From: Streptomyces sp. I05A-00742
GTDB lineage: Bacteria; Actinomycetota; Actinomycetes; Streptomycetales; Streptomycetaceae
Length of the DNA stretch: 64,000 nucleotides
NCBI RefSeq assembly: GCF_013055795.1
Contig: NZ_JABETO010000001.1
Location: forward strand, 124,001 to 188,000
Direction of reading: 5' to 3'
The position numbers and the translations under genes are program-made. The notes under the pieces were generated by a model. It ran no database searches. It was not told the DNA's origin and saw nothing but the letters and a program-made list of their open reading frames with translations. Below, piece after piece: positions 19,097 through 29,174 of this stretch. Within the stretch, counting starts at the first letter, position 1; every line of letters starts with the position of its first letter.

Positions 19097-19990
19097 TCAG
19101 ACGCGGACGTCGTCCGGCGCGTCCGGGGAGCCGGGCTCCGCCAGGGTGCAGCGCTCCTCGTCCGCCGCCTGCTTCCTGGCGCGGGATCCGGCCAGGGGCG
19201 CGGCGATCACCGTGAGGAGGACGAAGACGCCGATGGCCAGCAGGACGATGGTGGCGCCGGGCGGGACGTCCACGTAGTACGAGGTGGTGGTGCCGGAGAG
19301 GGTCACCAGTACCCCGATGCCCACGGACAGCGCCAGGGTCGTGGCGAAGCTCCGGGCGATCTGCTGGGAGGCGGCCACCGGGATCACCATCAGGGCGCTG
19401 ACCAGCAGCAGCCCGACCACCCGCATGGCGACCGTGACGGTCAGCGCGGCGGTGATGGCGACCAGCAGGTTGAGCAGGCGCACCGGGAGGCCGGTGACGC
19501 GGGCGAACTCCTCGTCCTGGCAGATGGCGAAAAGCTGTCGTCGCAGACCCAGTGTGGCGAGGATCACAAAGGCGGCCAGGATGCAGATCGCGACGAGGTC
19601 CTGCTGCGAGACGGTGGTCAGCGAACCGAAGAGGTAGGTGACCAGATTGGCGTTGGAGCCGTTGTCCGACAGGTTGATCAGCATCACGCCGCCCGCCATG
19701 CCTCCGTAGAAGAGCATGGCGAGGGCGATGTCGCCTCTCGCCTTGCCGGAGGAGCGGATCAGCTCCATCACGACCGCGCCGAGGACGCACACGATCGCCG
19801 CCACCCACACCGGGCTGGCGTTGAGCAGGAAGCCCAGGCCGACGCCGGTGAGGGCGACGTGTCCGATGCCGTCACCCATCAGCGCCTGGTGGCGCTGGAC
19901 GAGGTAGATGCCGATCGCGGGGGCGGTGATGCCCACGAGGAGCGCGGCGAGCAGCGCCCGCTGCATAAACGCGGCGTCGAGGATGTCCAT
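19097..19990 (-). CDS. znuB: zinc ABC transporter permease
   Basis: A 297-residue multi-spanning membrane protein of the ABC-3 (ZnuB/MntB) family, with about eight hydrophobic helices. The start MDILDAAFMQRALLAALLVG and the segment HQALMGDGIGHVALTGVGLG near residue 40 are typical of metal-uptake permeases, the latter probably contacting the ATPase. The C-terminus is a short charged tail. Its ATG shares one base with the znuC stop (TGATG), so it is translationally coupled. It should form the membrane channel with ZnuC and receive zinc from ZnuA. Confidence 0.95.
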   Translation of the reverse strand: MDILDAAFMQRALLAALLVGITAPAIGIYLVQRHQALMGDGIGHVALTGVGLGFLLNASPVWVAAIVCVLGAVVMELIRSSGKARGDIALAMLFYGGMAGGVMLINLSDNGSNANLVTYLFGSLTTVSQQDLVAICILAAFVILATLGLRRQLFAICQDEEFARVTGLPVRLLNLLVAITAALTVTVAMRVVGLLLVSALMVIPVAASQQIARSFATTLALSVGIGVLVTLSGTTTSYYVDVPPGATIVLLAIGVFVLLTVIAAPLAGSRARKQAADEERCTLAEPGSPDAPDDVRV

Positions 19991-20757
19991 CAGCTCAGCA
20001 GCCCTGTCCGAGTCGGTTCCGCAGCCGGGCCGGCGTGCGGGTGTACGTGGTCGTGGCCGGGGAGCGCGTGCTGGCCCACGGCCTCGGGCGGCGGCCCGTC
20101 GTGGACGACGCAACCGTCCCGGAGCACGACCGCCCGGTCGATCAGGGGCTCCAGCGGGCCCAGTTCGTGCAGGACGAGCAGGACCGTGGTGCCCCGGGCG
20201 ACCTCCTCGCGCAGGGCGTTGGCCAGCACTTCCTGGCTGGCGAGGTCCACGCCGGCCATCGGCTCGTCCATGATCAGCAGTTCGGGTTCGACGGCGAGCG
20301 CGCGGGCGATCAGCACCCGCTGGTGCTGGCCGCCGGAGAGCGCGTTCACCGAGTCCTTGAGCCGGTCCGCCATCCCGACCAGCTCCAGGGCCTTGACCAC
20401 GGCCTCGCGGTCGGCCCTGCGGGTCGGCCCCAGCTTCGTCCGGGCCAGCCGCCCGGCGGACACCACCTCGCGCACGGTCGCGGGCACACCGGCCGCGGCG
20501 GTGGTGCGCTGCGGGACGTAGCCGATGCGCGACCAGTCGCGGAAACGGCGCTTGGGCGTGCCGAACAGCTCCAGCTCACCGCCGGTGAGCGGGACCTGGC
20601 CGACGATCGCCCGGACCGCCGTGGACTTGCCGGAACCGTTCGCGCCGAGCAGCGCGACGACCTCGCCGCGCCGCACGGACAGGTCGATCCCGCGCAGTAC
20701 GGGTCGCGACCCGAGGGATGCCGTCGCCCCGCGCACGGATATGACGGGCTGCTCCAT
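19990..20757 (-). CDS. znuC: zinc ABC transporter ATP-binding protein
   Basis: A 255-residue ABC ATPase. Walker A is GANGSGKST near residue 38, the signature ALSGGQHQR near 137 and Walker B ELLIMDEPMAGVD near 158, followed by an H-loop in LLVLHELG. The C-terminus is rich in histidine (GHDHVHPHAG), which fits a zinc transporter. The ATG at 20757 is preceded by GAGGAGGAC. The gene sits between znuA and znuB, and the whole group is probably transcribed from the Zur-controlled promoter at 21.87 kb. Confidence 0.95.
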   Translation of the reverse strand: MEQPVISVRGATASLGSRPVLRGIDLSVRRGEVVALLGANGSGKSTAVRAIVGQVPLTGGELELFGTPKRRFRDWSRIGYVPQRTTAAAGVPATVREVVSAGRLARTKLGPTRRADREAVVKALELVGMADRLKDSVNALSGGQHQRVLIARALAVEPELLIMDEPMAGVDLASQEVLANALREEVARGTTVLLVLHELGPLEPLIDRAVVLRDGCVVHDGPPPEAVGQHALPGHDHVHPHAGPAAEPTRTGLLS

Positions 20758-20810
20758 GTCGTCCTCCTCAGGTACGCGCTTCCCGGTCTCCACCAGGGTG
20801 CTCCCGGCGC

Positions 20811-21848
20811 TCACTTGGTGCCGAGCGCTTTCCGCAGAGCCGCGAGATTGGATTCCATGACCTCGAAGTAGTCGTGGCCCTCGGACTCGGCGGTGATGCC
20901 CTCCAGCGGGTCGAGGACAGCGGTCCGCAGACCGAGGTCCCCGGCGACCGTCTTCGCCGTGGCGGGGCTGGCGATGGTCTCGAAGAAGACCGTGCTGACG
21001 TGGTGGTCCTTCGCCAGCTTGTGCAGGTCCTTGATCCGGGCGGCGCTGGGCTCCGACTCCGGGTCGACGCCGCTGATCGCCTCCTCGGTGAGGCCGTAGC
21101 GCTCGGCGAGGTAGCCGAAGGCGGCGTGGGTGGTGATGAAGGTGTTCGAGGCGCGGTCCCGCAGGCCGTCCTTGAACTTCCGGTCGAGGTCCTTGAGCTT
21201 GGCGACCAGGGCGTCGGTGTTCTTCTGGAAGATCTCGCGGTGGTCCGGGGCCGCCTTGGCGAGGGTCTTGTTCACGCCCTCGGCGACCTCGGCGTACCGC
21301 ACGGGGTCGAGCCAGATGTGGGGGTCGTCGCCGTCTCCGTGATCGTGGCCGTCGTGGCCCTCGTGACCTTCGGAGTGGCTTTCGGAGTGGCCTTCCGAGT
21401 GGCCTTCCGAGTGGCCTTCCGAGTGGTGACTGCCGTCGACCTCGTCCCCGTGCTTCTCCATCGAGGTCAGGGAGGCCGCGTCGGCGACGTTCTTCGCGCC
21501 CGACTGCTTGATCGCCTCGTCCACGGCGGGCTGGAGGCCCTTGAGGTAGACGACGGCGTCCGCCTTCTCCAAGGAGGCGACCTGCCGGGGCTTGAGCTCC
21601 AGGTCGTGCGGTTCCTGTCCCGGCTTGGTGAGGCCGGTGACGTGGACGTGGTCCCCGCCGATCTGCCGGGCGAGGAACTCCATCGGGTAGAACGACGCCA
21701 CGACGTCCAGCTTGCCGCCGTCGGCCGCCGTCCGCTCGTCGGAAGCACAGGCGGAGACCGTGACGAGGCCGAGCACTGCCGCCAGGGCGACGGCGACCCC
21801 GGTTATTCGGGGGGACCGGGGGGCGGGGCGGGGATGGCTGTCGTTCAT
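20811..21848 (-). CDS. znuA: zinc-binding lipoprotein of the ZnuA/AdcA type
   Basis: A 345-residue substrate-binding lipoprotein. A signal peptide ends in the lipobox VSAC near residue 36. The cluster A-I fold is shown by VVASFYPMEFLARQIGGDHV and by the later YLAERYGL and ETIASPATAKTVAGDLG segments. Between them lies a histidine-rich loop with repeated SEGH units and DHGDGDDPHIW, typical of zinc-specific ZnuA proteins. The start is uncertain: ATG at 21848 and ATG at 21857 are in frame, and the Zur box overlaps both, so a leaderless or very short leader transcript is possible. Confidence 0.93.
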   Translation of the reverse strand: MNDSHPRPAPRSPRITGVAVALAAVLGLVTVSACASDERTAADGGKLDVVASFYPMEFLARQIGGDHVHVTGLTKPGQEPHDLELKPRQVASLEKADAVVYLKGLQPAVDEAIKQSGAKNVADAASLTSMEKHGDEVDGSHHSEGHSEGHSEGHSESHSEGHEGHDGHDHGDGDDPHIWLDPVRYAEVAEGVNKTLAKAAPDHREIFQKNTDALVAKLKDLDRKFKDGLRDRASNTFITTHAAFGYLAERYGLTEEAISGVDPESEPSAARIKDLHKLAKDHHVSTVFFETIASPATAKTVAGDLGLRTAVLDPLEGITAESEGHDYFEVMESNLAALRKALGTK

Positions 21849-21862
21849 GACACTCATTTTCA
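21848..21862 (-). promoter_or_regulatory. Zur box proximal to znuA
   Basis: On the minus strand this is TGAAAATGAGTGTCA, which fits the Zur palindrome TGAAAATGATTTTCA at 13 of 15 positions. It overlaps the znuA start codon region. Together with the box at 21870-21884 (22 bases centre to centre, two helical turns) it should hold two Zur dimers on the same face of the DNA. Confidence 0.8.
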
Positions 21863-21869
21863 ACTAAAG

Positions 21870-21884
21870 TGGAAACGATTGTCA
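21870..21884 (-). promoter_or_regulatory. Zur box distal to znuA
   Basis: On the minus strand this is TGACAATCGTTTCCA, a second Zur palindrome match (arms TGACAA / TTTCCA, with one mismatch in the outer TCA). It lies upstream of the proximal box by two turns. Zinc-loaded Zur on both boxes would block the znuACB promoter. Confidence 0.75.
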
Positions 21885-21930
21885 ACAAGGGGGTCCGTGT
21901 CATCGGAGTCCGGCCATGGTCGGTACCGAT

Positions 21931-21961
21931 TTGATTAGGGGGGTGGCCGCGCCGGTAACCT
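21931..21961 (+). promoter_or_regulatory. possible glyS promoter
   Basis: TTGATT at 21931-21936 and TAACCT at 21956-21961 are separated by 19 bases, a slightly long spacing for a primary-sigma promoter. The -10 ends 39 bases before the glyS start. It is divergent from the Zur-controlled promoter. The call rests on hexamers alone. Confidence 0.4.
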
Positions 21962-22000
21962 GAAGCATTCGCTGTTCGTCGTCGCAATGAAGAGAGCACC

Positions 22001-23383
<1,383 letters not shown>

Positions 23384-23405
23384 GCCCGCTCTTCCTGTTC
23401 GTCCC

Positions 23406-23446
23406 GGAGGCCCCGGTTCCCGCGTTCGGCGGGGGCCGGGGCCTCC
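23406..23446 (+). terminator. glyS terminator hairpin
   Basis: GGAGGCCCCGG at 23406-23416 pairs perfectly with CCGGGGCCTCC at 23436-23446, with an inner CCCGC/GCGGG extension. No T-run follows, as often in Streptomyces. A second small hairpin (GGTCGGAGC/GCTCCGACC) is at 23488-23510. I see nothing coding in the rest of the gap to 23715. Confidence 0.8.
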
Positions 23447-23715
23447 GGTGTGCTCGCGCTCCGAGCGGCGGGGGCGGTCGGGGTTGAGGTCGGAGCCCGA
23501 TGCTCCGACCCATCGCATGGAGTCCCCGGTGATGGGGGTGGTACCGGGGCCGCCGGCACGGGAGAACGGCAGACTCCCCGGTCTGCGCGGGGGTGGTTAC
23601 GGACCGACCGGCGGCTGGGCGTCAGCCGAGGGCCACGAGCGTGGCCTGTCTGACCGGCCCCATCCTGCGGCGGGGGCGGCCGCGTACCGCCCCACTCCCC
23701 GTCTCACTCCTCATC

Positions 23716-24639
23716 TCACTCCTCCGACAGCTCCTCGTGCAGCCCTTCCAGGGCGGTGCGGTCGTCTTCGGTGCCGGTGTGCGGGGCGGCGAACCAGTCG
23801 GCGTACTCGGCGATTTCGGAGAGGCGCCAGTCGAGGGCGAACAGTTCGACCATCGCCGGGTCGGCGTCCAGGCGGTCACTCGCACCGACGGTGAGCAGGT
23901 CCGAGTAGTCCCGCTCGCGCGGTGCGAGGCTCAGCGACTCCCAGTCGACCAGCCTCAGCCCGAACGCGCCGACGAGCTGGTTGTCGTTGTGCGGCTCCCC
24001 ATGGGTCGGCACCCAGCCGTCCCGGCGCGAGAGCGCGACGCCGGCCAGTTCGAGGTACCGGTCCGTCCAGCGCCCGATCGCGGCGCCGCGTGCGGCGATC
24101 GCGCTCCTGGCCTCCTCCGCGAACGGTCCGGACGCCCAGGGCCGGGCCGCGCGGACCCGCAACGCGTCCGCGAACCCGGGGCCCACCCGCGGGGCCCAGG
24201 GCCGCAGGCCCTGCGGCGGCACGGCTCGGTGCAGCGCGGCGAGCGCGTCGACGAGCTCGCCCACATGCTCCGGACGCCCGGCCTCCGCCTCGGTCGGCGT
24301 CCGCCCGTCCAGCCACGGCGTCACACTCAGCGCCCCGGCCCCCACCTCGACGGTGAACGTCCCGCTCCGGGCGGGCACCGGCGCGCACACCACCTCCAGA
24401 CCGGCCGCGGCCAGCTCGGCGGCCCCCGCGTAGGCGGCCTCCAGCGAGGCCCCGGTGTGGCGGGGCGCCAGCTGGTCCAGCGTCACGAACAACGTCGCAC
24501 CACCGCCGGTCACCCGCCAGTGGTGGGCGCCGAATCCCCAAGGGAGATAGTCGACTTGGGTGACGTCATGCGACAGCCAGTGCGCGGTGACCGCGTCGGC
24601 GATCGTGTCGTCATCGATGAAGGAGGGACGGGAGAGCAT
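23716..24639 (-). CDS. aminoglycoside phosphotransferase/choline-kinase-like protein
   Basis: A 307-residue protein of the APH/ChoK kinase fold. The catalytic loop is HGEPHNDNQLVGA near residue 220 (the usual H-G-D-x-H-x-x-N has E for D), followed by the magnesium-binding LVDWESLSLAPRERD. The N-terminal lobe GAHHWRVTGGGATLFVTL binds the nucleotide. Such proteins phosphorylate small hydroxyl compounds or act in resistance; the substrate here is not known and a resistance role should not be assumed. The ATG at 24639 gives normal length. It stands alone between glyS and the DUF1918 gene. Confidence 0.8.
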   Translation of the reverse strand: MLSRPSFIDDDTIADAVTAHWLSHDVTQVDYLPWGFGAHHWRVTGGGATLFVTLDQLAPRHTGASLEAAYAGAAELAAAGLEVVCAPVPARSGTFTVEVGAGALSVTPWLDGRTPTEAEAGRPEHVGELVDALAALHRAVPPQGLRPWAPRVGPGFADALRVRAARPWASGPFAEEARSAIAARGAAIGRWTDRYLELAGVALSRRDGWVPTHGEPHNDNQLVGAFGLRLVDWESLSLAPRERDYSDLLTVGASDRLDADPAMVELFALDWRLSEIAEYADWFAAPHTGTEDDRTALEGLHEELSEE

Positions 24640-24843
24640 GAGGCCCGATCCTAGGCCGTTGTGTTTCGGAACACCGGTCGTTTGTTCGTCGGCCCGGTGT
24701 GCCGTTGACTGACGGGCAGACGGCGCGGAACGAGCTGTTGCTCTTCTGGCCGGACAAGCATCTGGCCAAGGGGATGACAGTGGTGGTGTGGGGGTAGTCC
24801 TTCTCATCCAGCTTGATGGTTACGAAGGTGACCGGAGGATCGC

Positions 24844-25041
24844 ATGCAGGCAACGGTCGGGGACATCCTCCACATCCATTCACGGGCGGTGGGGCTGAAG
24901 GACCGACAGGGCGAGATCGTGGAGGTGCGCGGCCCGGACGGTGCGCCGCCGTACTTGGTCAGGTTCACGGACGGCCGTGAACAGCTGATCTATCCGGGGC
25001 CGGACAGCATCATCGAGCCAAAGGTGCCGGAGGGCACCTGA
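24844..25041 (+). CDS. DUF1918 domain protein
   Basis: A 65-residue protein, MQATVGDILHIHSRAVG..., that matches DUF1918 over its full length: a small SH3-like barrel with the pattern GEIVEVRGPDGAPPYLVRF and a closing IYPGPDSIIEP. GGAGG lies 5 bases before the ATG. This family is common in actinobacteria and has no assigned biochemical role; some members are induced by stress. It is followed by nearly 1 kb without a gene. Confidence 0.88.
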   Translation: MQATVGDILHIHSRAVGLKDRQGEIVEVRGPDGAPPYLVRFTDGREQLIYPGPDSIIEPKVPEGT

Positions 25042-25080
25042 CCGTTCCGCTTCCCTCGGGCGGGCGGTTCACGTGGCCGG

Positions 25081-25583
25081 GGGCTTGGCCCCGTCCACCC
25101 CGGTTTCGTTGTCGCGCGCCCGCCGGAACACGGCCAGCTGCGGGGAGGGATGCCCGGCGGCAGGTGCGGGTGCGGGGCGGCAGCGGTGGGCGGCTTACAT
25201 GGCGGGTGTTCGGCCGTCCGTCCCTCTCGTCGTTGCGCGCGCCGAAAAGCGGCTGGCTGCGGGGAGATGGGCGTGCGGCCGGGCCGGTCGTCCGGCTGCC
25301 GGGCCGGTGAGGGCGGGAAGTGGTAGATCTGAGCGGCCCAACACGGCGTGTCGGCCCGAAAACCCGCTCCGATCCACCACTTCTGCCCGAGCCCCGGACC
25401 ACCAACACCCCTCGTCCCTTCCGTCACACCACACCGGCCATCCAGAGGCCGCACCGGCCAACTCGCGCCCGCCGCCCCCTGCTACTGCCCAGCCGGCCGC
25501 TTTTGACGTGCGCGCAACGACGAAACAGGGGTCGGCCGAGCACCCGCCATGTAAACCGCCCACCGCTGCCGCCCCACCCGCAC
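25081..25583. repeat. long imperfect inverted repeat in a 1-kb non-coding gap
   Basis: The left arm is at 25164-25262 and the right arm at about 25487-25583. The outer 50 bases of each arm differ at only a few positions (for example GGCGGCAGCGGTGGGCGG then TTACATGGCGGGTG in both). A shorter direct copy of the inner block (TCGCGCGCCC... GGCCAGCTGCGGGGAG) lies at about 25101-25146. Inside the loop, GAAGTGGTAGATC (25318-25330) and GATCCACCACTTC (25371-25383) form a second dyad. The arms translate similarly (RWAVYMAGARP) in opposite frames, but no start, ribosome-binding site or sensible codon use supports genes. The remaining gap, 25584-26027, shows nothing I recognise. Confidence 0.7.
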
Positions 25584-26027
25584 TGCGATGTACCCGCAGT
25601 CAACTGCCGGGCCCTGGCCCCCGCTCCGCGTAGTCAGCCGCTTTGGGCCCGGAGGGCCCGAGACGAAAGAGCCGGTCGAACAGGCGCAATGCCGCCCCGC
25701 TTCCGGACCCATACCGTGGGGGCTGGTGGAGTGTTCGGCGAGGAAGGGACCGCTGGGTCGCCTGGGTGGAGAAGCTGGTGCCGCCCGTATCTACCGGAGG
25801 AGGGTTCACCCGTCCCCGCAGCTGTGCCCTGAGGGGTGGGAGGAGTGTGGGGAGATGTGAGGGGTGGTTGCGCGGTCAAGTGTGGTGGATTTGCGGCACG
25901 TTCATAATGCTGGCTGTGCGGGGAGCCGCATCTCAGCGGCGGCGCGACAGGCGATGGGCCTGGCCGTTGTCCAGGATGCGGGTGGGCCGGTTCGTCAACT
26001 CGATCCAATGTGCTGTACGTATTGCCG

Positions 26028-27281
26028 ATGGCCGCTTCTCAGTTCCAGCTTCGCCGCGTTGCAGAGCACGAGTTCGTGCCCTGGGCGCGCATGATTGCCG
26101 ACACCTACGGCATGGATCGATCGAAGGAGGAACTGGCCGATCAGCGAGCGGCGACGGATCTCGCCCGCACTCTGGCCGTGTTCGACGAAGGCGAGCCGGT
26201 CGCGGGAGCCTCCGTCTACCGCCGGATGCTGACCGTGCCCGGAGGTGTCCTGCCCGTTGCGGGGGTCGCCTCCGTGGGGGTGGCCCCGACGCATCGCCGT
26301 CGCGGCATCCTCACCTCGATGATGCGCGCCCAGCTGACCGACCTGCACGAGCAGCAGCGCGAACCGATCGCCGGGCTCCGTCCCTCCGAGGCCGGCATCT
26401 ACGGACGGTACGGCTACGGACCCGCGACAGTCGGCAACCGGATGCGCTGCGACCGACGTGCCATGCGGTTCCGCCCTGACACCGACTTCGGTGAGGGGAC
26501 CGTCCGGCTGAAGCACGCCGTCCAGGCCCGTCCCCTCCTGGAGGGGATCTACGACCAGGTCCGCACCGCCTCGGTCGGCTGGCCCGACCGGCAAACACCC
26601 CACTGGGCGGTGCGTCTCGCCGACTATCCGCACCGGCGCGGTACGGCGACTGCGCTCCGGTTCGCTGTGCACCAGGAGCGCGACGGACGTCCCACCGGCT
26701 ACGCGCTCTACCGGCACAGCTCCGCACCCGACGGGCTCGGCGGCAGTGCCGGGGTGGTGGAGGTGGTGGAGCTGGCGGCGTGCTCGCTCCCGTCGTATGC
26801 GGCGCTGTGGCGCTTCCTCGCCGGGATCGACCTGGTGACGTGGGTCGACTACGAGGGCGCCGTGGACGAGCCGTTGCAGCACCTGCTGGTCGAGCCGCGA
26901 GCGGTGCAGGCCACGCCGGTGGACCGCCTGTGGCTGCGGCTGGCCGACGTCGACAAGGCCCTGGCGGGCCGGAGTTACAGCCGTCCGCTGGACCTTGTGC
27001 TGGACGTGCGGGACGACTTCTGCCCGTGGAACAGCGTACGCCACCGGCTCCAGGCGGAAACGGGGAGCGCCACGTGCGAGCCCACGTCCGCCCCGGCCGA
27101 CATACGGCTGACGGTGGCGGAACTCGGCGCCGCCTTCCTCGGCGGCACCTCGCTGACCGCTCTCGCTGCTGCCGGTCTCGTGGAGGAACTGCGTCGCGGC
27201 GCCCTCTCCCTCGCCTCGGCAGCCTTCCGCGGCGAACGCGAACCCTGGTACCCCGGCGGCTGGGCTTTCCCGCTCTACTGA
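26028..27281 (+). CDS. GNAT acetyltransferase, Eis family
   Basis: A 417-residue protein with the three-part Eis architecture. An N-terminal GNAT domain has the acetyl-CoA loop VGVAPTHRRRGILTSMM near residues 88-104 and IAGLRPSEAGIYGRYGYGPA after it. A second GNAT-like domain follows, then a C-terminal sterol-carrier-like domain (about 310-417), which ends AFPLY; the terminal carboxylate acts in catalysis in Eis. Members acetylate amines, including aminoglycosides at several positions. The ATG at 26028 has no clear ribosome-binding site, so a leaderless transcript is possible. It stands alone between the repeat-rich gap and an XRE gene. Confidence 0.88.
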   Translation: MAASQFQLRRVAEHEFVPWARMIADTYGMDRSKEELADQRAATDLARTLAVFDEGEPVAGASVYRRMLTVPGGVLPVAGVASVGVAPTHRRRGILTSMMRAQLTDLHEQQREPIAGLRPSEAGIYGRYGYGPATVGNRMRCDRRAMRFRPDTDFGEGTVRLKHAVQARPLLEGIYDQVRTASVGWPDRQTPHWAVRLADYPHRRGTATALRFAVHQERDGRPTGYALYRHSSAPDGLGGSAGVVEVVELAACSLPSYAALWRFLAGIDLVTWVDYEGAVDEPLQHLLVEPRAVQATPVDRLWLRLADVDKALAGRSYSRPLDLVLDVRDDFCPWNSVRHRLQAETGSATCEPTSAPADIRLTVAELGAAFLGGTSLTALAAAGLVEELRRGALSLASAAFRGEREPWYPGGWAFPLY

Positions 27282-27409
27282 GACTGTCCTGCATCCCCCT
27301 CCGCAGCCGGTCCATGTCCGGCCCGGGAGACGGCCGGTGGCTCCGGATGCGCCCGGGGTCGACAATCGAGAGGGGTATCGTCCTGGTGTCGAGCAGATCG
27401 GAGTTCAGC

Positions 27410-28582
27410 ATGTCGGAACACACCGGTGCGCGAATTGCGACGACGCGGAAGCGTCGCCGACTGACTCAGCGCGAACTGGCCGACCGGAGCAACGTTTCGT
27501 ACAGCACCCTGACGAAGGTGGAACAGGGGCAGATGCCGGCCAGCCCCTCCGTGATCGGCTCTCTCGCGCGTGCCCTGTCGGTTCCCGTGGTCGAGTTGAC
27601 GGGGCAGCCGTACCTCGAAGAGCTGCGGCAGGACCACCTCGACGGATTGATCAACCCGATCCGTGAGGCGCTCAACGTGTACGACCTCGGCGTGGACCCC
27701 GATCTCGCCCCGCGCGGCCTGGGCGAACTGACGTCCAAGGCCGAAGAGCTGTGCATGCTGATCCGGGCCACCGACATCAAGCAGGCGGCGGCCGAGCTGC
27801 CGTCCCTGATCTGCGAGGCGACCACGGTCGCGCACGCGGAGGGGACGACCGAGGCGTGGCGGACGCTCGCCAGCGGCTACCGGACCGCGTACGACGTCGC
27901 CACGAAGCTGGGGTTCATCGACCTCGCGGCGATCGCCCTGGACCGCCTGGAGTGGGCCGCGCAGCGGGCTTCCGACCCTGTGCTCGGGGGGATGCGCCAG
28001 TACCTGCGGGCCTTGGCCTACCTCCGGGCCAGTGACTACCGCACGGGGAAGCGGCTGATCCGGCTCGGGATGGCCAGGCTGGAGCAGGCAGCCGCCGGGC
28101 AGGAGCGCGATGTTGTCACCGGGCAGCTGCACTTGGGGGCAGCGGTGCTGGCCGGCCGGGCCAAGGACAGTGACACGGCCGAGGGCCACCTCGCCGAGGC
28201 GGGCCAGATCGCCGATCGGACGGGCCCGGCCGAGAAGGTGCACTGGCTGGCCTTCGGACCGGCCAACGTCGGTGCGCACCGGGTGAGCGTCCTGGCCGAG
28301 CTGGACGAGTACGGCGCGGCCGTGGACAAGGCACGGGACATCCAACTGCCCAGTGACTGGCCGCTGTCCCGGATGTCCCACCACTACGCAGAGGTGGCGC
28401 GCGCCCAGATGTGGACCGGCCGTACGGAAGCGGCCTTCCGCAACCTGCTGGAGGCCCGCAAGCTGGCGCCGCAGCAGACCCGTTACCACCCGATCGTGCG
28501 GGAGACCTACTCCGGTCTGGAGTCGGCGAAGCGCCGCATGCCCGACGATTTCATCAACTTCGGTGCTTGGTTGGGCGCGTAG
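27410..28582 (+). CDS. XRE-family regulator with TPR-like C-terminus
   Basis: A 390-residue regulator. The N-terminal helix-turn-helix covers about residues 8-65 (IATTRKRRRLTQRELADRSNVSYSTLTKVEQGQ). The long C-terminal region, about 120-390, is helical and alanine/leucine-rich with TPR-like pairs (AWRTLASGYRTAYDVATKLG, RYHPIVRETYSG), a form typical of Streptomyces regulators found beside small DUF397-like genes. The ATG at 27410 gives the normal family start, MSEHTGARIATTRK. It is followed on the same strand by three small overlapping or adjacent genes, which it may control. Confidence 0.85.
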   Translation: MSEHTGARIATTRKRRRLTQRELADRSNVSYSTLTKVEQGQMPASPSVIGSLARALSVPVVELTGQPYLEELRQDHLDGLINPIREALNVYDLGVDPDLAPRGLGELTSKAEELCMLIRATDIKQAAAELPSLICEATTVAHAEGTTEAWRTLASGYRTAYDVATKLGFIDLAAIALDRLEWAAQRASDPVLGGMRQYLRALAYLRASDYRTGKRLIRLGMARLEQAAAGQERDVVTGQLHLGAAVLAGRAKDSDTAEGHLAEAGQIADRTGPAEKVHWLAFGPANVGAHRVSVLAELDEYGAAVDKARDIQLPSDWPLSRMSHHYAEVARAQMWTGRTEAAFRNLLEARKLAPQQTRYHPIVRETYSGLESAKRRMPDDFINFGAWLGA

Positions 28583-28689
28583 CCGAGCGTCAACCCATGG
28601 CCCCGGCTGTCAGCGGGCTCTGACAGTTCCGGCCCTTCCGTGCCAGGACGATATGACGGCCAACACATCGTCTGTGCGTGGAGCCGAAC

Positions 28690-28923
28690 ATGCCACACCA
28701 CCGAACCTCACAGGACCGCGCCCGTCGCGCCGTCCTGGCCGATGCCGCCTCGGGTGTCGTCCCGCCGGTGCCGCCCGTGAAGGGGCCCGCCCCGGAACCC
28801 GGATGTGACGTCTGTGAAGCCCTCGCGCGGCAGCGGGACGCCGCGGGGCGGGCCGGTGACCTCTCGCGGGTGGTCGACTGCAACGTGGAGCTGCGGCGAC
28901 ACCCGCACGGGAGGCGGCGGTGA
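28690..28923 (+). CDS. small CxxC protein of unknown function
   Basis: A 77-residue hydrophilic protein with a CDVCEALARQRDAAGRAGDLS segment and VDCNVELRRHPH at the end. Short proteins with this C-x2-C and helical layout are frequent in Streptomyces beside XRE regulators. The C-x2-C could bind zinc, but only one more cysteine follows. The ATG at 28690 has GGAG 6 bases upstream; a GTG at 28678 is the alternative. Its stop overlaps the next start (GTGA at 28920). Its function is unknown. Confidence 0.6.
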   Translation: MPHHRTSQDRARRAVLADAASGVVPPVPPVKGPAPEPGCDVCEALARQRDAAGRAGDLSRVVDCNVELRRHPHGRRR

Positions 28924-29174
28924 CGGGGGTGCCCGGGGTGGCGGCGTTGATGCTCAGCAGGGATGCCGGGCAGGGGATGCCGGACGAGCCGCTGTACGAG
29001 TTTCAGTGCAGGGGGTGCCGGAAGACGTCGAGGACGAGCGAGGGCGACCCGCTGGGTGCCGAGGTGTGGGCGTTGAAGCATGCGCGGTTGCACCCGGGGC
29101 ACCGTACGTACTGCGCGGTGGTGACCTCGTTCTGGAGGGTGGACCCGGCCGCCTCGGTGGAGGTGTCCGTATGA
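28920..29174 (+). CDS. DUF7848-like small protein
   Basis: An 84-residue protein whose core YEFQCRGCRKTSRTSE and AEVWALKHARLHPGHRTYC resembles the DUF7848 type: a C-x2-C, then a W-x2-K/H-H helix and a closing Y/F-x-W/Y segment. This could be a small zinc-binding fold. It is coupled on both sides (GTGA with the upstream stop, ATGA with the downstream start), so the three genes form one translational unit. No function is known. Confidence 0.6.
   Translation: MTGVPGVAALMLSRDAGQGMPDEPLYEFQCRGCRKTSRTSEGDPLGAEVWALKHARLHPGHRTYCAVVTSFWRVDPAASVEVSV

Noticed and set aside
25073..25712. Open frames in the 25-kb gap that translate RWAVYMAGARP-like sequences
   Set aside because: They arise from the inverted repeat arms, lack ribosome-binding sites and are low-complexity; I treat the region as non-coding.
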